In this document: in pieces, positions 46,120 to 54,666 of the stretch
Layout of the letters: the number at the start of each line of letters is the position of its first letter
Position numbering within the stretch: position 1 is the first letter of the stretch
Assembly: GCA_965262875.1 (NCBI GenBank)
Contig: OZ253569.1
Span: 5,146,001-5,210,000 of the forward strand
DNA: 64,000 nt
Source: JBALVT01 sp965262875
Lineage (GTDB): Bacteria; Pseudomonadota; Gammaproteobacteria; Pseudomonadales; Halieaceae
Reading direction: 5' to 3'
Program-made: the position numbers and the translations under genes
Notes under the pieces: model-generated
Seen by the model: only the letters and a program-made list of their open reading frames with translations
Database searches by the model: none
What the model was told of the DNA's origin: nothing

Positions 46120-46146
46120 AGCGTCCAGCCAGCGTCCAGCCAGCGT
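46120..46146. repeat. 11-bp tandem duplication at the 5' end of the MDR gene
   Basis: AGCGTCCAGCC occurs twice in tandem (46120-46130 and 46131-46141) followed by a third partial copy AGCGT. A unit of 11 bases changes the reading frame. Confidence 0.9.
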
Positions 46147-46191
46147 ATTGTATTTCCCGAACCGGGCCGGGTTGAGCTATGCAAGTTTGAA

Positions 46192-47154
46192 TTGCCACTG
46201 TTGGCGAGCGGGCAGCTACGTATTCGCTCCCATTTCAGTTTGATGAGTATCGGTACGGAAACGACTATCCTGCATCAACGCTACGACAGCGGAACACATT
46301 TCGATCACATGTTTTCCTTCCCGCAATTGCAAACTGGCGTGCAAACTATTGGAGAGGTCGAAGAGATTCACTCAAGTGTTGTTGAATTTGCGGTGGGGGA
46401 CATTGTGTTTGTTAGACTCGCCCACGGCTCCCACCATGTGATTGATGCTCAGGACTGCTCGCCAGTGCCCGCCGGTATAGATCTTAAATCAGCCTGCTGG
46501 TGTGGCCTGGCAAAAACGGCCTTTAGGGCGGCTTGGGCAGGGGGAATCAAAGAGGGGGTATGCCTTTTAGTGGCAGGCGCTGGACTCGTGGGTCAGATGG
46601 TCGTGCGATGGGCAGTGGCGCTTGGGTGTGAGAGCGTGGCGGTGGTCGATGTGTCGCCTTTTCGGCTTCAGCACGCTAAGGCCGGTGGTGCGAGCGTATG
46701 CTTTCAAGGCCCAATTGCTGACATGCTGCCTGACATCTCTAGCCTGAACAACGGAACCGGACCCGATCTGGTTATTGATAGCACTGGCAACCCTGAGGTA
46801 TTTCAATCTGCCCTGGTTGCTGCTGCACGCTTTGGCAAGCTTATCCTTTTAGGTGATACCGGTTATCCGTCCAGACAGTGCCTGAGCTCGGAATTTATGA
46901 CCAAGGGTCTGACAATACAGGCGACCCACGACAGTCATGATCGCGACGGTTGGAATCAGCGCAAGGTAGATCAGCTTTTCTTCGAAAAAGTCAGTCGGGG
47001 GCAATTTGATTTGTCTGGTTTAATTACACATGAGTTTTCACCTGAGGATTGCGAGCAAGCCTATGCGCTTGCGGACACGCAGCGTGGAAACACCATGGGT
47101 ATACTGTTCGACTGGACTTTGGACACAACTTTGGACACAACAACGGGAGCATGA
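46192..47154 (+). CDS. Zinc-type alcohol dehydrogenase-like (MDR) protein, 5' end disturbed
   Basis: 320 residues from a TTG at 46192: a GroES-like part (MSIGTETTILHQRYDSG), then the Rossmann motif AGAGLVGQMVVRWAVALG and VIDSTGNPEVFQSAL, without the structural-zinc Cys cluster. Reading frame continues upstream to 46114 without any ATG, GTG or TTG. If one copy of the 11-bp repeat is removed, an intact N-terminus appears from a TTG at 46097, reading MTTQPELAASSQRIVFPEPGR, so the present gene has probably lost its true start by the duplication. The C-terminus also carries an in-frame 12-bp tandem repeat. Confidence 0.75.
   Translation: MPLLASGQLRIRSHFSLMSIGTETTILHQRYDSGTHFDHMFSFPQLQTGVQTIGEVEEIHSSVVEFAVGDIVFVRLAHGSHHVIDAQDCSPVPAGIDLKSACWCGLAKTAFRAAWAGGIKEGVCLLVAGAGLVGQMVVRWAVALGCESVAVVDVSPFRLQHAKAGGASVCFQGPIADMLPDISSLNNGTGPDLVIDSTGNPEVFQSALVAAARFGKLILLGDTGYPSRQCLSSEFMTKGLTIQATHDSHDRDGWNQRKVDQLFFEKVSRGQFDLSGLITHEFSPEDCEQAYALADTQRGNTMGILFDWTLDTTLDTTTGA
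47117..47141. repeat. 12-bp tandem duplication in the MDR gene C-terminus
   Basis: CTTTGGACACAA occurs twice in tandem at 47117-47128 and 47129-47140 (plus a final C), giving the in-frame repeat LDTTLDTT just before the stop. Confidence 0.85.
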
Positions 47155-47158
47155 TTCG

Positions 47159-48289
47159 ATGGCATTAATTCCTTCAGACAATGTTTTTGCATTGGGCGCA
47201 ATTTTATTCGGTGTGGCCTGGTTGGCCTTCTGGGTTGACTCCCATCCCATTGGCAAGAAAACCTCTGGTGTTATTTGGGCGCTGGGAATATCCATGTTGC
47301 TTTCCAATACGGGCATTATCCCGTTTAGCAGTCCGGCCTATGATTTTGTCGGTGGTTCCCTGGTTCCGCTGGCCATTCCGCTGCTCTTGCTCAAAGGGGA
47401 TTTACGAAAAATTTTCCGCGAAAGTGGCGGGGTGATGCTTTCCTTCTTAATAGCCGGTTCAGCTACTGTCATTGGTGCGCTGGTGGGGTTTTTCCTGCTG
47501 GACCTGGGTGATATTGGCCCCAAGGTGGCTGGTGTTTACAGCGGGGGGTGGATAGGCGGTGCCGTCAACTTCCTCGCTGTTTCCCAGGCCGTTGAGATGA
47601 CGCCACAGGAATTTAGTGTCGCCATCAGCGCCAGCTCAGTTGTTAGCGTTACAGCGTTGATGATACTTATTGCACTTCCATCCATTAAGCTCATTACTGC
47701 CTTTTTTCCTCCTATCACGGCGGCCAGTTCATCGCTCGAGGCGATCGAACAAGGGGGAAAAGAAGCGCCCAGACTGCGTCTTACTCATATCAGTGGTGCA
47801 CTCGCGCTCAGTTTTGTGATTTGCGCTTTGGCACAGATGATTTCCCAATATCTCGATATGAGCCAGTACACGATTTTGTTTATCACGGTGCTAACGATCG
47901 CTGTAGCCAATTTATTTCCCAAAGCCATGGCGGCACTGGAGGGAGAGTTTGAAGTTGGTATGCTGTTGATGTATTTGTTTTTCGTGGCGGTGGGTGCCGG
48001 CACCGACGCCATCTCTTTTATCTCATCTGCGTTTAATCTTTTTATCTACGGCATGATAATTATTGTGATCCACCTGGCTGTGGTGTTACTCGGTGCCAAG
48101 CTGTTAAAAATTGATCTAGCCGAAGCTCTGGTGGCTTCGGCAGCGGCGCTGGTGGGGCCTGCGGTCACTGCAGCGATTGCGACGTCGAAGGGCTGGAACC
48201 ACCTGGTAACGCCGGGAATTATGTGCGGTATTTTCGGCTATGTTATCGCCACCTTCGTTGGCGTTAGTATCACGGCTTTCCTGAGCTGA
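47159..48289 (+). CDS. DUF819 family membrane protein
   Basis: 376 residues from the ATG at 47159, 4 bases past the MDR stop. About ten membrane segments are visible (ALGAILFGVAWLAFWV, LVPLAIPLLLLKGDL, AGSATVIGALVGFFLLDLG, LFFVAVGAGTDAISFI). The G-rich YSGGWIGGAVNFLAVSQAVEM segment near residue 122 is the family landmark. DUF819 proteins are predicted transporters without an established substrate. It lies 1 base before the decayed MFS gene. Confidence 0.83.
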   Translation: MALIPSDNVFALGAILFGVAWLAFWVDSHPIGKKTSGVIWALGISMLLSNTGIIPFSSPAYDFVGGSLVPLAIPLLLLKGDLRKIFRESGGVMLSFLIAGSATVIGALVGFFLLDLGDIGPKVAGVYSGGWIGGAVNFLAVSQAVEMTPQEFSVAISASSVVSVTALMILIALPSIKLITAFFPPITAASSSLEAIEQGGKEAPRLRLTHISGALALSFVICALAQMISQYLDMSQYTILFITVLTIAVANLFPKAMAALEGEFEVGMLLMYLFFVAVGAGTDAISFISSAFNLFIYGMIIIVIHLAVVLLGAKLLKIDLAEALVASAAALVGPAVTAAIATSKGWNHLVTPGIMCGIFGYVIATFVGVSITAFLS

Positions 48290-48290
48290 T

Positions 48291-49482
48291 ATGAGCCAGA
48301 GTAGGGCGCGACAATATAGTGTTTTATTTGTGCTCGGTGTCACTGCGGCGCTGTCACCTGTATCCATTGATATGTTGGCTCCCTCGCTGCCGCAACTCAG
48401 CGAGGACATGGGGGTTTCTGCGGCGCGCATCGAACTCACTATTTATGCGTTTCTAGTTGGCTACGGTCTTGCCCCGTCTCTGTGGGGGCGGCTTTCCGAC
48501 AGTATTGGACGGCGTCCGGTAATGTTCATGGGCATGGTGATCTATTGCCTGAGCTGTATCGCCAGTATTTACGCTCCCGGTGTCGATGAACTCATTGTGT
48601 TGCGAGTGGTGCAAGGCGTGGGCGCCGCCGCAGGTGCGACCATGGCCCGGGCCATTGTGCGTGATATCTACGGTGCCGGGGGCACCGCACGCGGTATGGC
48701 TACCATGATATCCATGCTGGCGATTATTCCTTTTCTAATGCCCATCGCCGGCGGAATGATTGCCCGGCAGTTTAGTCCGGAAGCCTGTTTTATCGCGATG
48801 GCCCTGGTCGGATTGGGCGGAGCCTTTGCCTACTGGATTCTTGTTCCAGAAACACTGCCTGCTACCAGCAAAAAAGCAGGGGGGGGGGCGGAAACATTTT
48901 GTCTATTGCCGGCAACCGCGCGTTTGCCGGGCACGCGCTGTGCAATATGTTCAGCATCGCGACCCTGGTTTTATTTGGCGCCAACTTCTCTTTCATTCTC
49001 GCACAAGACTATCAGTTCGATAGCGCGCAAAACGGTATAGCGCTGGCATTGTTCAACGGCTCTATAGCTCTGGGGACTTATTTGGTGTGGCCGCTGATGC
49101 CTCGTCTTGGCGCCCATAGGTCCATACTGCTCGGTGGTGTACTTTGTACATTCGGCTGGTTGGCGATAAGTCTGCAGGCGTGGGTGGGCTTGCCGGCTAT
49201 TGAAATGTTGGCAGGACCGTTGGTTGTCGCTTGCCTTGGATGCGGCATTATTATGGCGCTGTGTTCCGGGGGAGCACTGGCCCCTTTCTCGAGTAATAGC
49301 GGCACAGCCAGCTCAGTCTATTTGCTGGTGCAGTCTATGGGGCCTCTGGCATCAGTTACGCAGCAGGCCAGATGTTGCCCAAACAATTGCTGGCGATGGC
49401 CCTTGCTACGGCTTGCTGCGGTGCAATGGCCGTGGCTGCCAAACTGCTATTGGGCGCGGAGCTTCCTAATGGGGCAGACTAA
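48291..49482 (+). pseudogene. MFS transporter (Bcr/CflA-like), broken by two frameshifts
   Basis: The first frame gives helices 1-6 with the motif GRLSDSIGRRPVMF near residue 62 and runs to a run of ten G at 48879-48888. The next frame (from about 48899, SIAGNRAFAGHALCNMF) gives helices 7-11 and ends in a scrambled tail after LLVQSMG near 49337. A third frame restores GASGISYAAGQMLPKQLLAM and stops at 49482. One G must be added (or two removed) at the G10 run, and one G added near 49337-49340. Both lesions lie at G runs. Confidence 0.88.
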
Positions 49483-49505
49483 TTTAAAAGTGAGGTAGCT
49501 TATTC

Positions 49506-50405
49506 ATGAACAGGTTCAGTATTTTTTCAACCGCTGCGGTGATTGCTTTTGTGGGGTACGCCAGTGCTTGTTTTGCGCAAGAGCCGGCCGATGAAACAGA
49601 CCTCTGGTTTTTTGTTTTGGTCAAATCCAGTAATTACTCGCAAAATACGGCTGGTAAGTTGAGCCTGCTTAACTATCATTTTTTCTCTGAACTGTTTGCC
49701 AAACAACCCGGGTTAATCAAGTCGGCCACGCTAAAGAGGAAGATGGGGGAGGAGCGGTCCTTCGACTATGTCGATCGCGGTGATGCATTTTATTACGAGG
49801 GGGGTCATTACAAAAGTCTTGCGGGGGTCGATGCTGCGCACCCCAATGGAGCCTACCATTTCAGCATCACCTTAAGTTCTGGCTCAGTTCTAGACACATC
49901 AATGACGCTTGCGGGCCCGGAAGGTAAAACAGACATTCCCGCACCCATTCATATTTACTTCCACCAGAATGGGAAGCTTGTCAGGCCAGATACAGTCGAC
50001 CCAGGCTTAGCACTGATGGTTAGCTGGAGCCCATATTCCAATGGTGCAAGTGATCCCAAGGGTATTGTCGATGACATGATCTTTGTGGTCTTCCAGGACT
50101 GCAAAGGTGAACGCGTTTTTCATACCGGGCTGCCCTTTAAGGAGCAGAACTACATGACTTATAGAGCCGCTGAAGTCTCTGTGCCCGCTGGGCGCTTTGA
50201 ATCTGGGCATCCCTATGCAATGTTTGTAGAATTCCCCCATCGAGTGGACAGTGTGGTAATCGGGGGCACGCCTGGCTTTACCTCTTATGCCACTGCGACC
50301 TATCTGGATGTTCGTACTACGGGCTCAAGCAGTGGCGAATGTCCCGAAAAGGCCCCTCCTTTGGATACAGGGCAGACCGATCGAATGGATGTAGACCTTA
50401 ACTGA
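49506..50405 (+). CDS. Secreted protein, unknown family, paralogue of the one at 61682
   Basis: 299 residues with a signal peptide ending near ASACFAQ. The family landmarks, shared with the minus-strand protein at 61682-62590, are SLLNYHFFSELF near residue 58, SDPKGIVDDMIFVVFQDCKG near 181-200 and SYATATYLDVRTTG near 259. A Cys at DCKGERV is conserved in both copies. No catalytic motif is recognised. It follows the broken MFS gene and precedes a small VOC-like protein gene; both neighbours suggest an exported or substrate-binding role that I cannot specify. Confidence 0.75.
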   Translation: MNRFSIFSTAAVIAFVGYASACFAQEPADETDLWFFVLVKSSNYSQNTAGKLSLLNYHFFSELFAKQPGLIKSATLKRKMGEERSFDYVDRGDAFYYEGGHYKSLAGVDAAHPNGAYHFSITLSSGSVLDTSMTLAGPEGKTDIPAPIHIYFHQNGKLVRPDTVDPGLALMVSWSPYSNGASDPKGIVDDMIFVVFQDCKGERVFHTGLPFKEQNYMTYRAAEVSVPAGRFESGHPYAMFVEFPHRVDSVVIGGTPGFTSYATATYLDVRTTGSSSGECPEKAPPLDTGQTDRMDVDLN

Positions 50406-50432
50406 GAAGCGAGAGACAACGATGAAAAAGTA

Positions 50433-50879
50433 TTGATTTTGCTGCTGTCCTGGCTGGCTCCCGTAGCTCTGGTAGAGGCTGAGCTAACTCAAGAAACACC
50501 AGCCAGGCCGGCTTTTACCGAGCAGTATGTGATGCTCTATTACACAGATCTAGAACCGGCGGCTCGGTTCTACGAACAAACTCTGGGCTTAGCCGCCGCG
50601 ATGAAGGATGAATGGGTCCAGCTCTACGAGGTTATACCTGGTTCTCTAATTGGCCTGGTTAAAGAGGGCGGCACAGCTCATCACACGGTGCAGGAGACGA
50701 ACGCCGTCATGGTAAGTATTGTTACTGAGGATGTGGATGCCTGGTACGGAATCGTTTCGGAAAATCCGGACATCCGTATTCTAAAACCCATCTACAATCA
50801 CGCGAGCGTTCCTATCAGAGCGTTTCTTCTAGCTGACCCAGGTGGGTATACGGTCGAGATCTTTCAGTGGTTGAAGTGA
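50433..50879 (+). CDS. Secreted VOC-family protein, start disturbed by an A-run
   Basis: 148 residues from a TTG at 50433: a signal-like N-terminus (LILLLSWLAPVALVEA) and a VOC domain (LYYTDLEPAARFYEQTLGL to DPGGYTVEIFQWLK). A better start is the ATG at 50422, which has an AGAGAC-type binding site 6 bases upstream; it reads MKK and then stops because the A run at 50425-50429 has five bases. With six A, the frame would read MKKVLILLLSWLAP and continue into this domain. The gene is therefore either started at TTG or shifted by one base. Confidence 0.8.
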   Translation: MILLLSWLAPVALVEAELTQETPARPAFTEQYVMLYYTDLEPAARFYEQTLGLAAAMKDEWVQLYEVIPGSLIGLVKEGGTAHHTVQETNAVMVSIVTEDVDAWYGIVSENPDIRILKPIYNHASVPIRAFLLADPGGYTVEIFQWLK

Positions 50880-51285
50880 GGCACTATAAGTATTCCTCAC
50901 TCACTTAGCGTGCCCGGATAGATAAATCGAGCTAATGATGGGTTTAATAGCGAAATAGATATATTCATATAATTCCACAAAATATATAAAATTCATTAAA
51001 AACAATAATATATAAAAAGTATTTAATATCAACTCGATATAAAACTTTAAAAAAAGTAATTGAATCTCTTTGATTAATAGGATTTAATCTAATAATTGGT
51101 CTGACCAAAGAACGAAGATCCAGCCGGAGCGACGCGCAGTGATGGGTAAATCAGTAATTCGATGCAGTTTTGTGAATTATTTACGTTATCACCTATAGGA
51201 ATAGAATGGGCAAATCGCTCCATGTTGATATATTAAGTACCGGTCCGCTCTACGTTATATAAATACAACTATAAGGAACTCGCCC
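50880..51285. promoter_or_regulatory. AT-rich promoter region of the TonB receptor gene
   Basis: 406 bases, very AT-rich from about 50940 to 51090, then the FadR-type operator at 51094-51110. An AAGGAA lies 8 bases before the ATG at 51286. Apart from these, no gene or repeat is visible. Confidence 0.6.
51094..51110. promoter_or_regulatory. FadR/GntR-family operator candidate
   Basis: AATTGGTCTGACCAAAG contains TTGGT and ACCAA around a 3-base CTG centre. This matches the GGT-N3-ACC arrangement typical of FadR, PdhR and LldR sites. It is 176 bases upstream of the TonB receptor start and is the closest fit to the GntR protein encoded at 44087-44794. Confidence 0.65.
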
Positions 51286-53751
51286 ATGCGTAACAAAGCC
51301 ACATCGTTATTCAAGCTGTCGCTAATTTCTGCGGCAATCATTAACACCATTCCCGTGTATGCCCAAAGTGGAGCCGTCCTCGAAGAGGTTATCGTTACGG
51401 CCCAACGTAGGGAACAAAACCTGCAAGAAGTACCGGTCAGTGTTACCGCTTTCACCGGCGCTACGCTAGATCAACGCAACATCAAATCTGCCACCGAATA
51501 CCTGTCTCTGACACCAGGTGTGAGTTTTACGGAAGATGGCCAGACTGGTAGCCGAGGTTTAGGCATCGCGATTCGCGGTATCAACAATTTGGTGTCCGGA
51601 GAAAATGCCTTCGTTAACTCAATCGGTATTTATCTCGATGAGTTCAGTGTGGCATCCGTTCCCAATCAGGTCGCCAACCCCAACCTGGCCGACATGGAAC
51701 GCGTTGAAGTGTTGCGTGGGCCCCAGGGAACTTACTTCGGACGCAACGCGCTCGGTGGTGCTTTGAACATCACCTCCAGGAAACCCTCGGATGAATTTGA
51801 AGGGAAGATAGTAATCGGCGCTGAAACCTATGATGACGCCGGGGATATGTACAACGTAACCGGTGTTCTGAACGTGCCCGTAAGCGAAGACTTTAAGTTG
51901 CGCGGTGTACTGTACTATGAAGATAGCGACGGCTTTGTAGAAAACGCTTGTGGCAAAGGTGCCAGTGCCGCGTCCTGTCCCGCTGCCGCTGAAAATGGCT
52001 TCACCCCAAATGGCGCCAAAGACAGTGGCCATGAAACCGTTAACTTCCGCTTACACGCAGCCTGGGATGTATCAGAGGATACTTCGGTTTTAGCTTCCCT
52101 ACACGTAACGGATGAAGAGCAGGGCACTGACGAAAACGTACCCTCGGGCGTACAGGATTTGGATTCTTTGGATAGCTTCAGTCTATCCACAGCGTTGGAT
52201 CCAGGTGTGGGCTTTTATCCAAACAATCGGAATACACTGAGTCACGATATCGATGAATTCACAGACAATAAATCGGTAGTGGGTGTATTGAATATCACTC
52301 ATGCTCTGAATGAGACAACTACCATCAAATCGATTACCGGCTTTATCGACGCTGAACTGGATCGCAGGTTTGATAACGACCTGGCCGGTGGTGCCGATAC
52401 TTTGGTGCGGGATAACGCCTACGAGGGTTTCTCCTGGAGTACCGAGCTGCGCATAGAGTTCGACAAAGATGACTATCTGTTTGTTGCCGGTATTCTGTAT
52501 GCCGAAGATGAGCAGGAGCAGGACAACAAAGTGGGAATATCTAGCAACGCGACTGCGACAGTTGGAGGCGTAGGCTGGTTGCCACCATTCCCAACGGGCT
52601 TGGGTCTTGCTCTTAACAGCAAGCAATTCGAAGTGGAGAGTCTTGCGATTTTCGCCGATTACACCTGGCATGTAAGCGATAAATTGGACCTGATTGTCGG
52701 TGCGCGATACACCCAGGACGATGTCACCAACGAGGTGGCGGGTTTCGGTATTGGCCCAACCTGCTGCTTCCCCGGATCCCCTGGATTCCCCGGCGGCCCG
52801 GGATTTGATTTCTTCAATAGTTTTGCGAATTCCGCCCGCCCTGTGTCTGCGGCCGATGACGATTTTACCGACGTCTCACCACGTTTCGTGGCACGCTATC
52901 AGGTCAACGATGACGTGAATGTATACGGCACGATTTCAAAAGGTTACAAAGCCGGAGGCATATCAGTAGGTAACAATACTAACGCCGACGGCCAGCCAGC
53001 CTTTAACGTGCCCTTCGATGAAGAGACTTTGTGGAACTATGAAATCGGCTTCAAGAGCGAGCTGATGGACCACAGAGTGCGTTTGAACGGTTCTGTTTTC
53101 TACCTGGAGTGGAGCGATTTACAAATGGAATCTTTCCGCTTCCTAACACCGGGTGATCTGTCCTCTAACTTCGAGCAAGCGATTAACGTTGAAGATGCTG
53201 AAGCCTTCGGTGCTGAACTGGAATTAACGGCCGCTGTTACCGACCAGCTGACGATTACCTCCAGCGTGGGTTATCTCGACACAGAGATCACCAGCGATAC
53301 CCTAGCTGAAATCACCGGCGGTTTCGTCGTTGCTCTCAAAGGTTTGGAGATTCCCAAGGCGCCCGAGTTGACCTTTAACATCACTGGCGAGTACCGGTTC
53401 CCAATCGGTGACAATGAAGCCTGGGTGCAACTGGAATTTATTCACCGCGACGGTCAGTTTTCTGACGTCGAGGGTCTGACTTATGAGCAGACCGACGGTC
53501 CTTCACCCAACGATGGCCCGGCTCGAAACTCGATTGCACAACATGGAGATTTCCCCTTCAAGACTCCGGATTATGATCTGTGGAATGCGCGCGCAGGCTT
53601 CGAAATGGAAAATTGGCAGTTTGCTGCCTATGTACAAAACCTCAGTGACGAAGAGTACTACACGGGTACCCAGGAGAACTTTGGTGTAACCGGTATGAGG
53701 CTTCGTCCACATCCTCGCACCATCGGCGGTAGCATTAGCTACAGCTTCTAA
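51286..53751 (+). CDS. TonB-dependent outer-membrane receptor
   Basis: 821 residues with a signal peptide ending near PVYAQ, a TonB box region EEVIVTAQRREQ, a plug domain (LRGPQGTYFGRNALGGALNI near residue 144) and a C-terminal beta barrel ending in SYSF with the terminal Phe. It imports a substrate across the outer membrane with energy from TonB. A glycine/proline-rich loop (CCFPGSPGFPGGPGFDF near residue 494) resembles a collagen-like insert in an extracellular loop. An intrinsic terminator follows 36 bases after the stop. Confidence 0.95.
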   Translation: MRNKATSLFKLSLISAAIINTIPVYAQSGAVLEEVIVTAQRREQNLQEVPVSVTAFTGATLDQRNIKSATEYLSLTPGVSFTEDGQTGSRGLGIAIRGINNLVSGENAFVNSIGIYLDEFSVASVPNQVANPNLADMERVEVLRGPQGTYFGRNALGGALNITSRKPSDEFEGKIVIGAETYDDAGDMYNVTGVLNVPVSEDFKLRGVLYYEDSDGFVENACGKGASAASCPAAAENGFTPNGAKDSGHETVNFRLHAAWDVSEDTSVLASLHVTDEEQGTDENVPSGVQDLDSLDSFSLSTALDPGVGFYPNNRNTLSHDIDEFTDNKSVVGVLNITHALNETTTIKSITGFIDAELDRRFDNDLAGGADTLVRDNAYEGFSWSTELRIEFDKDDYLFVAGILYAEDEQEQDNKVGISSNATATVGGVGWLPPFPTGLGLALNSKQFEVESLAIFADYTWHVSDKLDLIVGARYTQDDVTNEVAGFGIGPTCCFPGSPGFPGGPGFDFFNSFANSARPVSAADDDFTDVSPRFVARYQVNDDVNVYGTISKGYKAGGISVGNNTNADGQPAFNVPFDEETLWNYEIGFKSELMDHRVRLNGSVFYLEWSDLQMESFRFLTPGDLSSNFEQAINVEDAEAFGAELELTAAVTDQLTITSSVGYLDTEITSDTLAEITGGFVVALKGLEIPKAPELTFNITGEYRFPIGDNEAWVQLEFIHRDGQFSDVEGLTYEQTDGPSPNDGPARNSIAQHGDFPFKTPDYDLWNARAGFEMENWQFAAYVQNLSDEEYYTGTQENFGVTGMRLRPHPRTIGGSISYSF

Positions 53752-53786
53752 GGTAGTGCGGATCGAGGCGATTATTGCCTAACACT

Positions 53787-53813
53787 AAAACCCGGCTTAG
53801 GCCGGGTTTTTTT
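53787..53813 (+). terminator. Intrinsic terminator after the TonB receptor gene
   Basis: AAAACCCGGC at 53787-53796 pairs perfectly with GCCGGGTTTT at 53801-53810 around TTAG, and is followed by further T to 53813. This is a strong Rho-independent terminator. Confidence 0.92.
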
Positions 53814-53846
53814 GCTTTACTGAACTAGTTTATGAGGTGACTTGCT

Positions 53847-53865
53847 GTGAATCAGCAATTGTTCC
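53847..53865 (+). pseudogene. Displaced 5' end of the sulfatase gene
   Basis: GTG at 53847 followed by AAT CAG CAA and the target duplication ATTGTTCC. With the IS66 element and one copy of the duplication removed, this reads MNQQLFRGILPVLF and joins the sulfatase frame without a break. GAGGTGACT lies 5 bases upstream of the GTG and would be its ribosome binding site. Confidence 0.78.
53858..53865. repeat. 8-bp target site duplication, left copy
   Basis: ATTGTTCC immediately before the IS66 left end; the same 8 bases follow the right end at 56356-56363. Confidence 0.93.
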
Positions 53866-53946
53866 GTAAGCGCCCCTAAATCAGCACCTGTTTTTTTGTA
53901 AGAGTTCCCGCCAGACTTTCTCCTGATAACCACACAGGAGCAAATC

Positions 53947-54267
53947 ATGAACGATATCACTCAGCCCCAGCCACAAGGTATTGACTGGAAGCAGCAAATA
54001 CAAACCTGGAAACTGTCGGGCTTGTCCCAGACCCGGTTTTGCAAACACAATCACCTGACTTACCATCGCTTTGTGTACTGGCGTCGGAAGTTTGACGATA
54101 CCATCCGTGTGTCTTCTATAAAACAAGACCAAGGTGGCTTTGCCGCAGTGAGTGTCAGACCTGACGCCGATCGGGGGCTAACCTTGTCACTGCCCAACGG
54201 ATTCATTGTGCGAGGTATCTGTGCCGAAAACCTGTTGGTGGTGCGGCAGTTACTGGATCAATTGTGA
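53947..54267 (+). CDS. tnpA: IS66 accessory protein TnpA
   Basis: 106 residues with the IS66 orf1 pattern WKQQIQTWKLSGLSQTRFCKHNHLTYHRFVYWR in part, a helix-turn-helix DNA-binding region needed for transposition. It is preceded by AGGAG 7 bases before the ATG and overlaps tnpB by 4 bases. Confidence 0.9.
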   Translation: MNDITQPQPQGIDWKQQIQTWKLSGLSQTRFCKHNHLTYHRFVYWRRKFDDTIRVSSIKQDQGGFAAVSVRPDADRGLTLSLPNGFIVRGICAENLLVVRQLLDQL

Positions 54268-54632
54268 CGGCGCGCTACTTCCGCCCGGCCAATGACATGC
54301 CACAGATTTATCTGTACCGGGACTCCGTAGATTTTAGAAAATCGGTCAATGGCCTTAGCGCCATTGTGGAGCGAGAACTGGGTCGTAACCCCTTTGAGGG
54401 TGCCCTCTATGCCTTCACTAATCGCCAGCGCAACAAAATAAAATGTTTGTACTGGGAGGACAATGGGTTTGTGTTGTACTACAAATCACTGGCGGAAGAG
54501 AAGTTCCGGTGGCCGCACCCTGACGACGACGTGATTTCCCTCACCGGCCAGCAGATCAATTGGTTGCTGGACGGCTACGATATCTCCCTGATGACAGGCC
54601 ACAAAAAATTGCATTATGAGTCTGTATTTTAA
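54264..54632 (+). CDS. tnpB: IS66 accessory protein TnpB
   Basis: 122-residue IS66 Orf2 protein: IYLYRDSVDFRKSVNGLSAI and KIKCLYWEDNGFVLYYK are the family signature. Starts at a GTG in a GTGA overlap with tnpA. Not related to the IS200/IS605 TnpB nuclease of the same name. Its role in transposition is not defined. Confidence 0.93.
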   Translation: MTARYFRPANDMPQIYLYRDSVDFRKSVNGLSAIVERELGRNPFEGALYAFTNRQRNKIKCLYWEDNGFVLYYKSLAEEKFRWPHPDDDVISLTGQQINWLLDGYDISLMTGHKKLHYESVF

Positions 54633-54666
54633 AGCTTTTTGTCGCCATGAATGTTATAATTACGCC

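Noticed and set aside
48879..48888. G10 tract as a phase-variation switch of the MFS transporter
   Set aside because: A second frameshift near 49337 would keep the gene broken in every state of the tract, so a simple on/off switch does not work unless that second site is a sequencing error.
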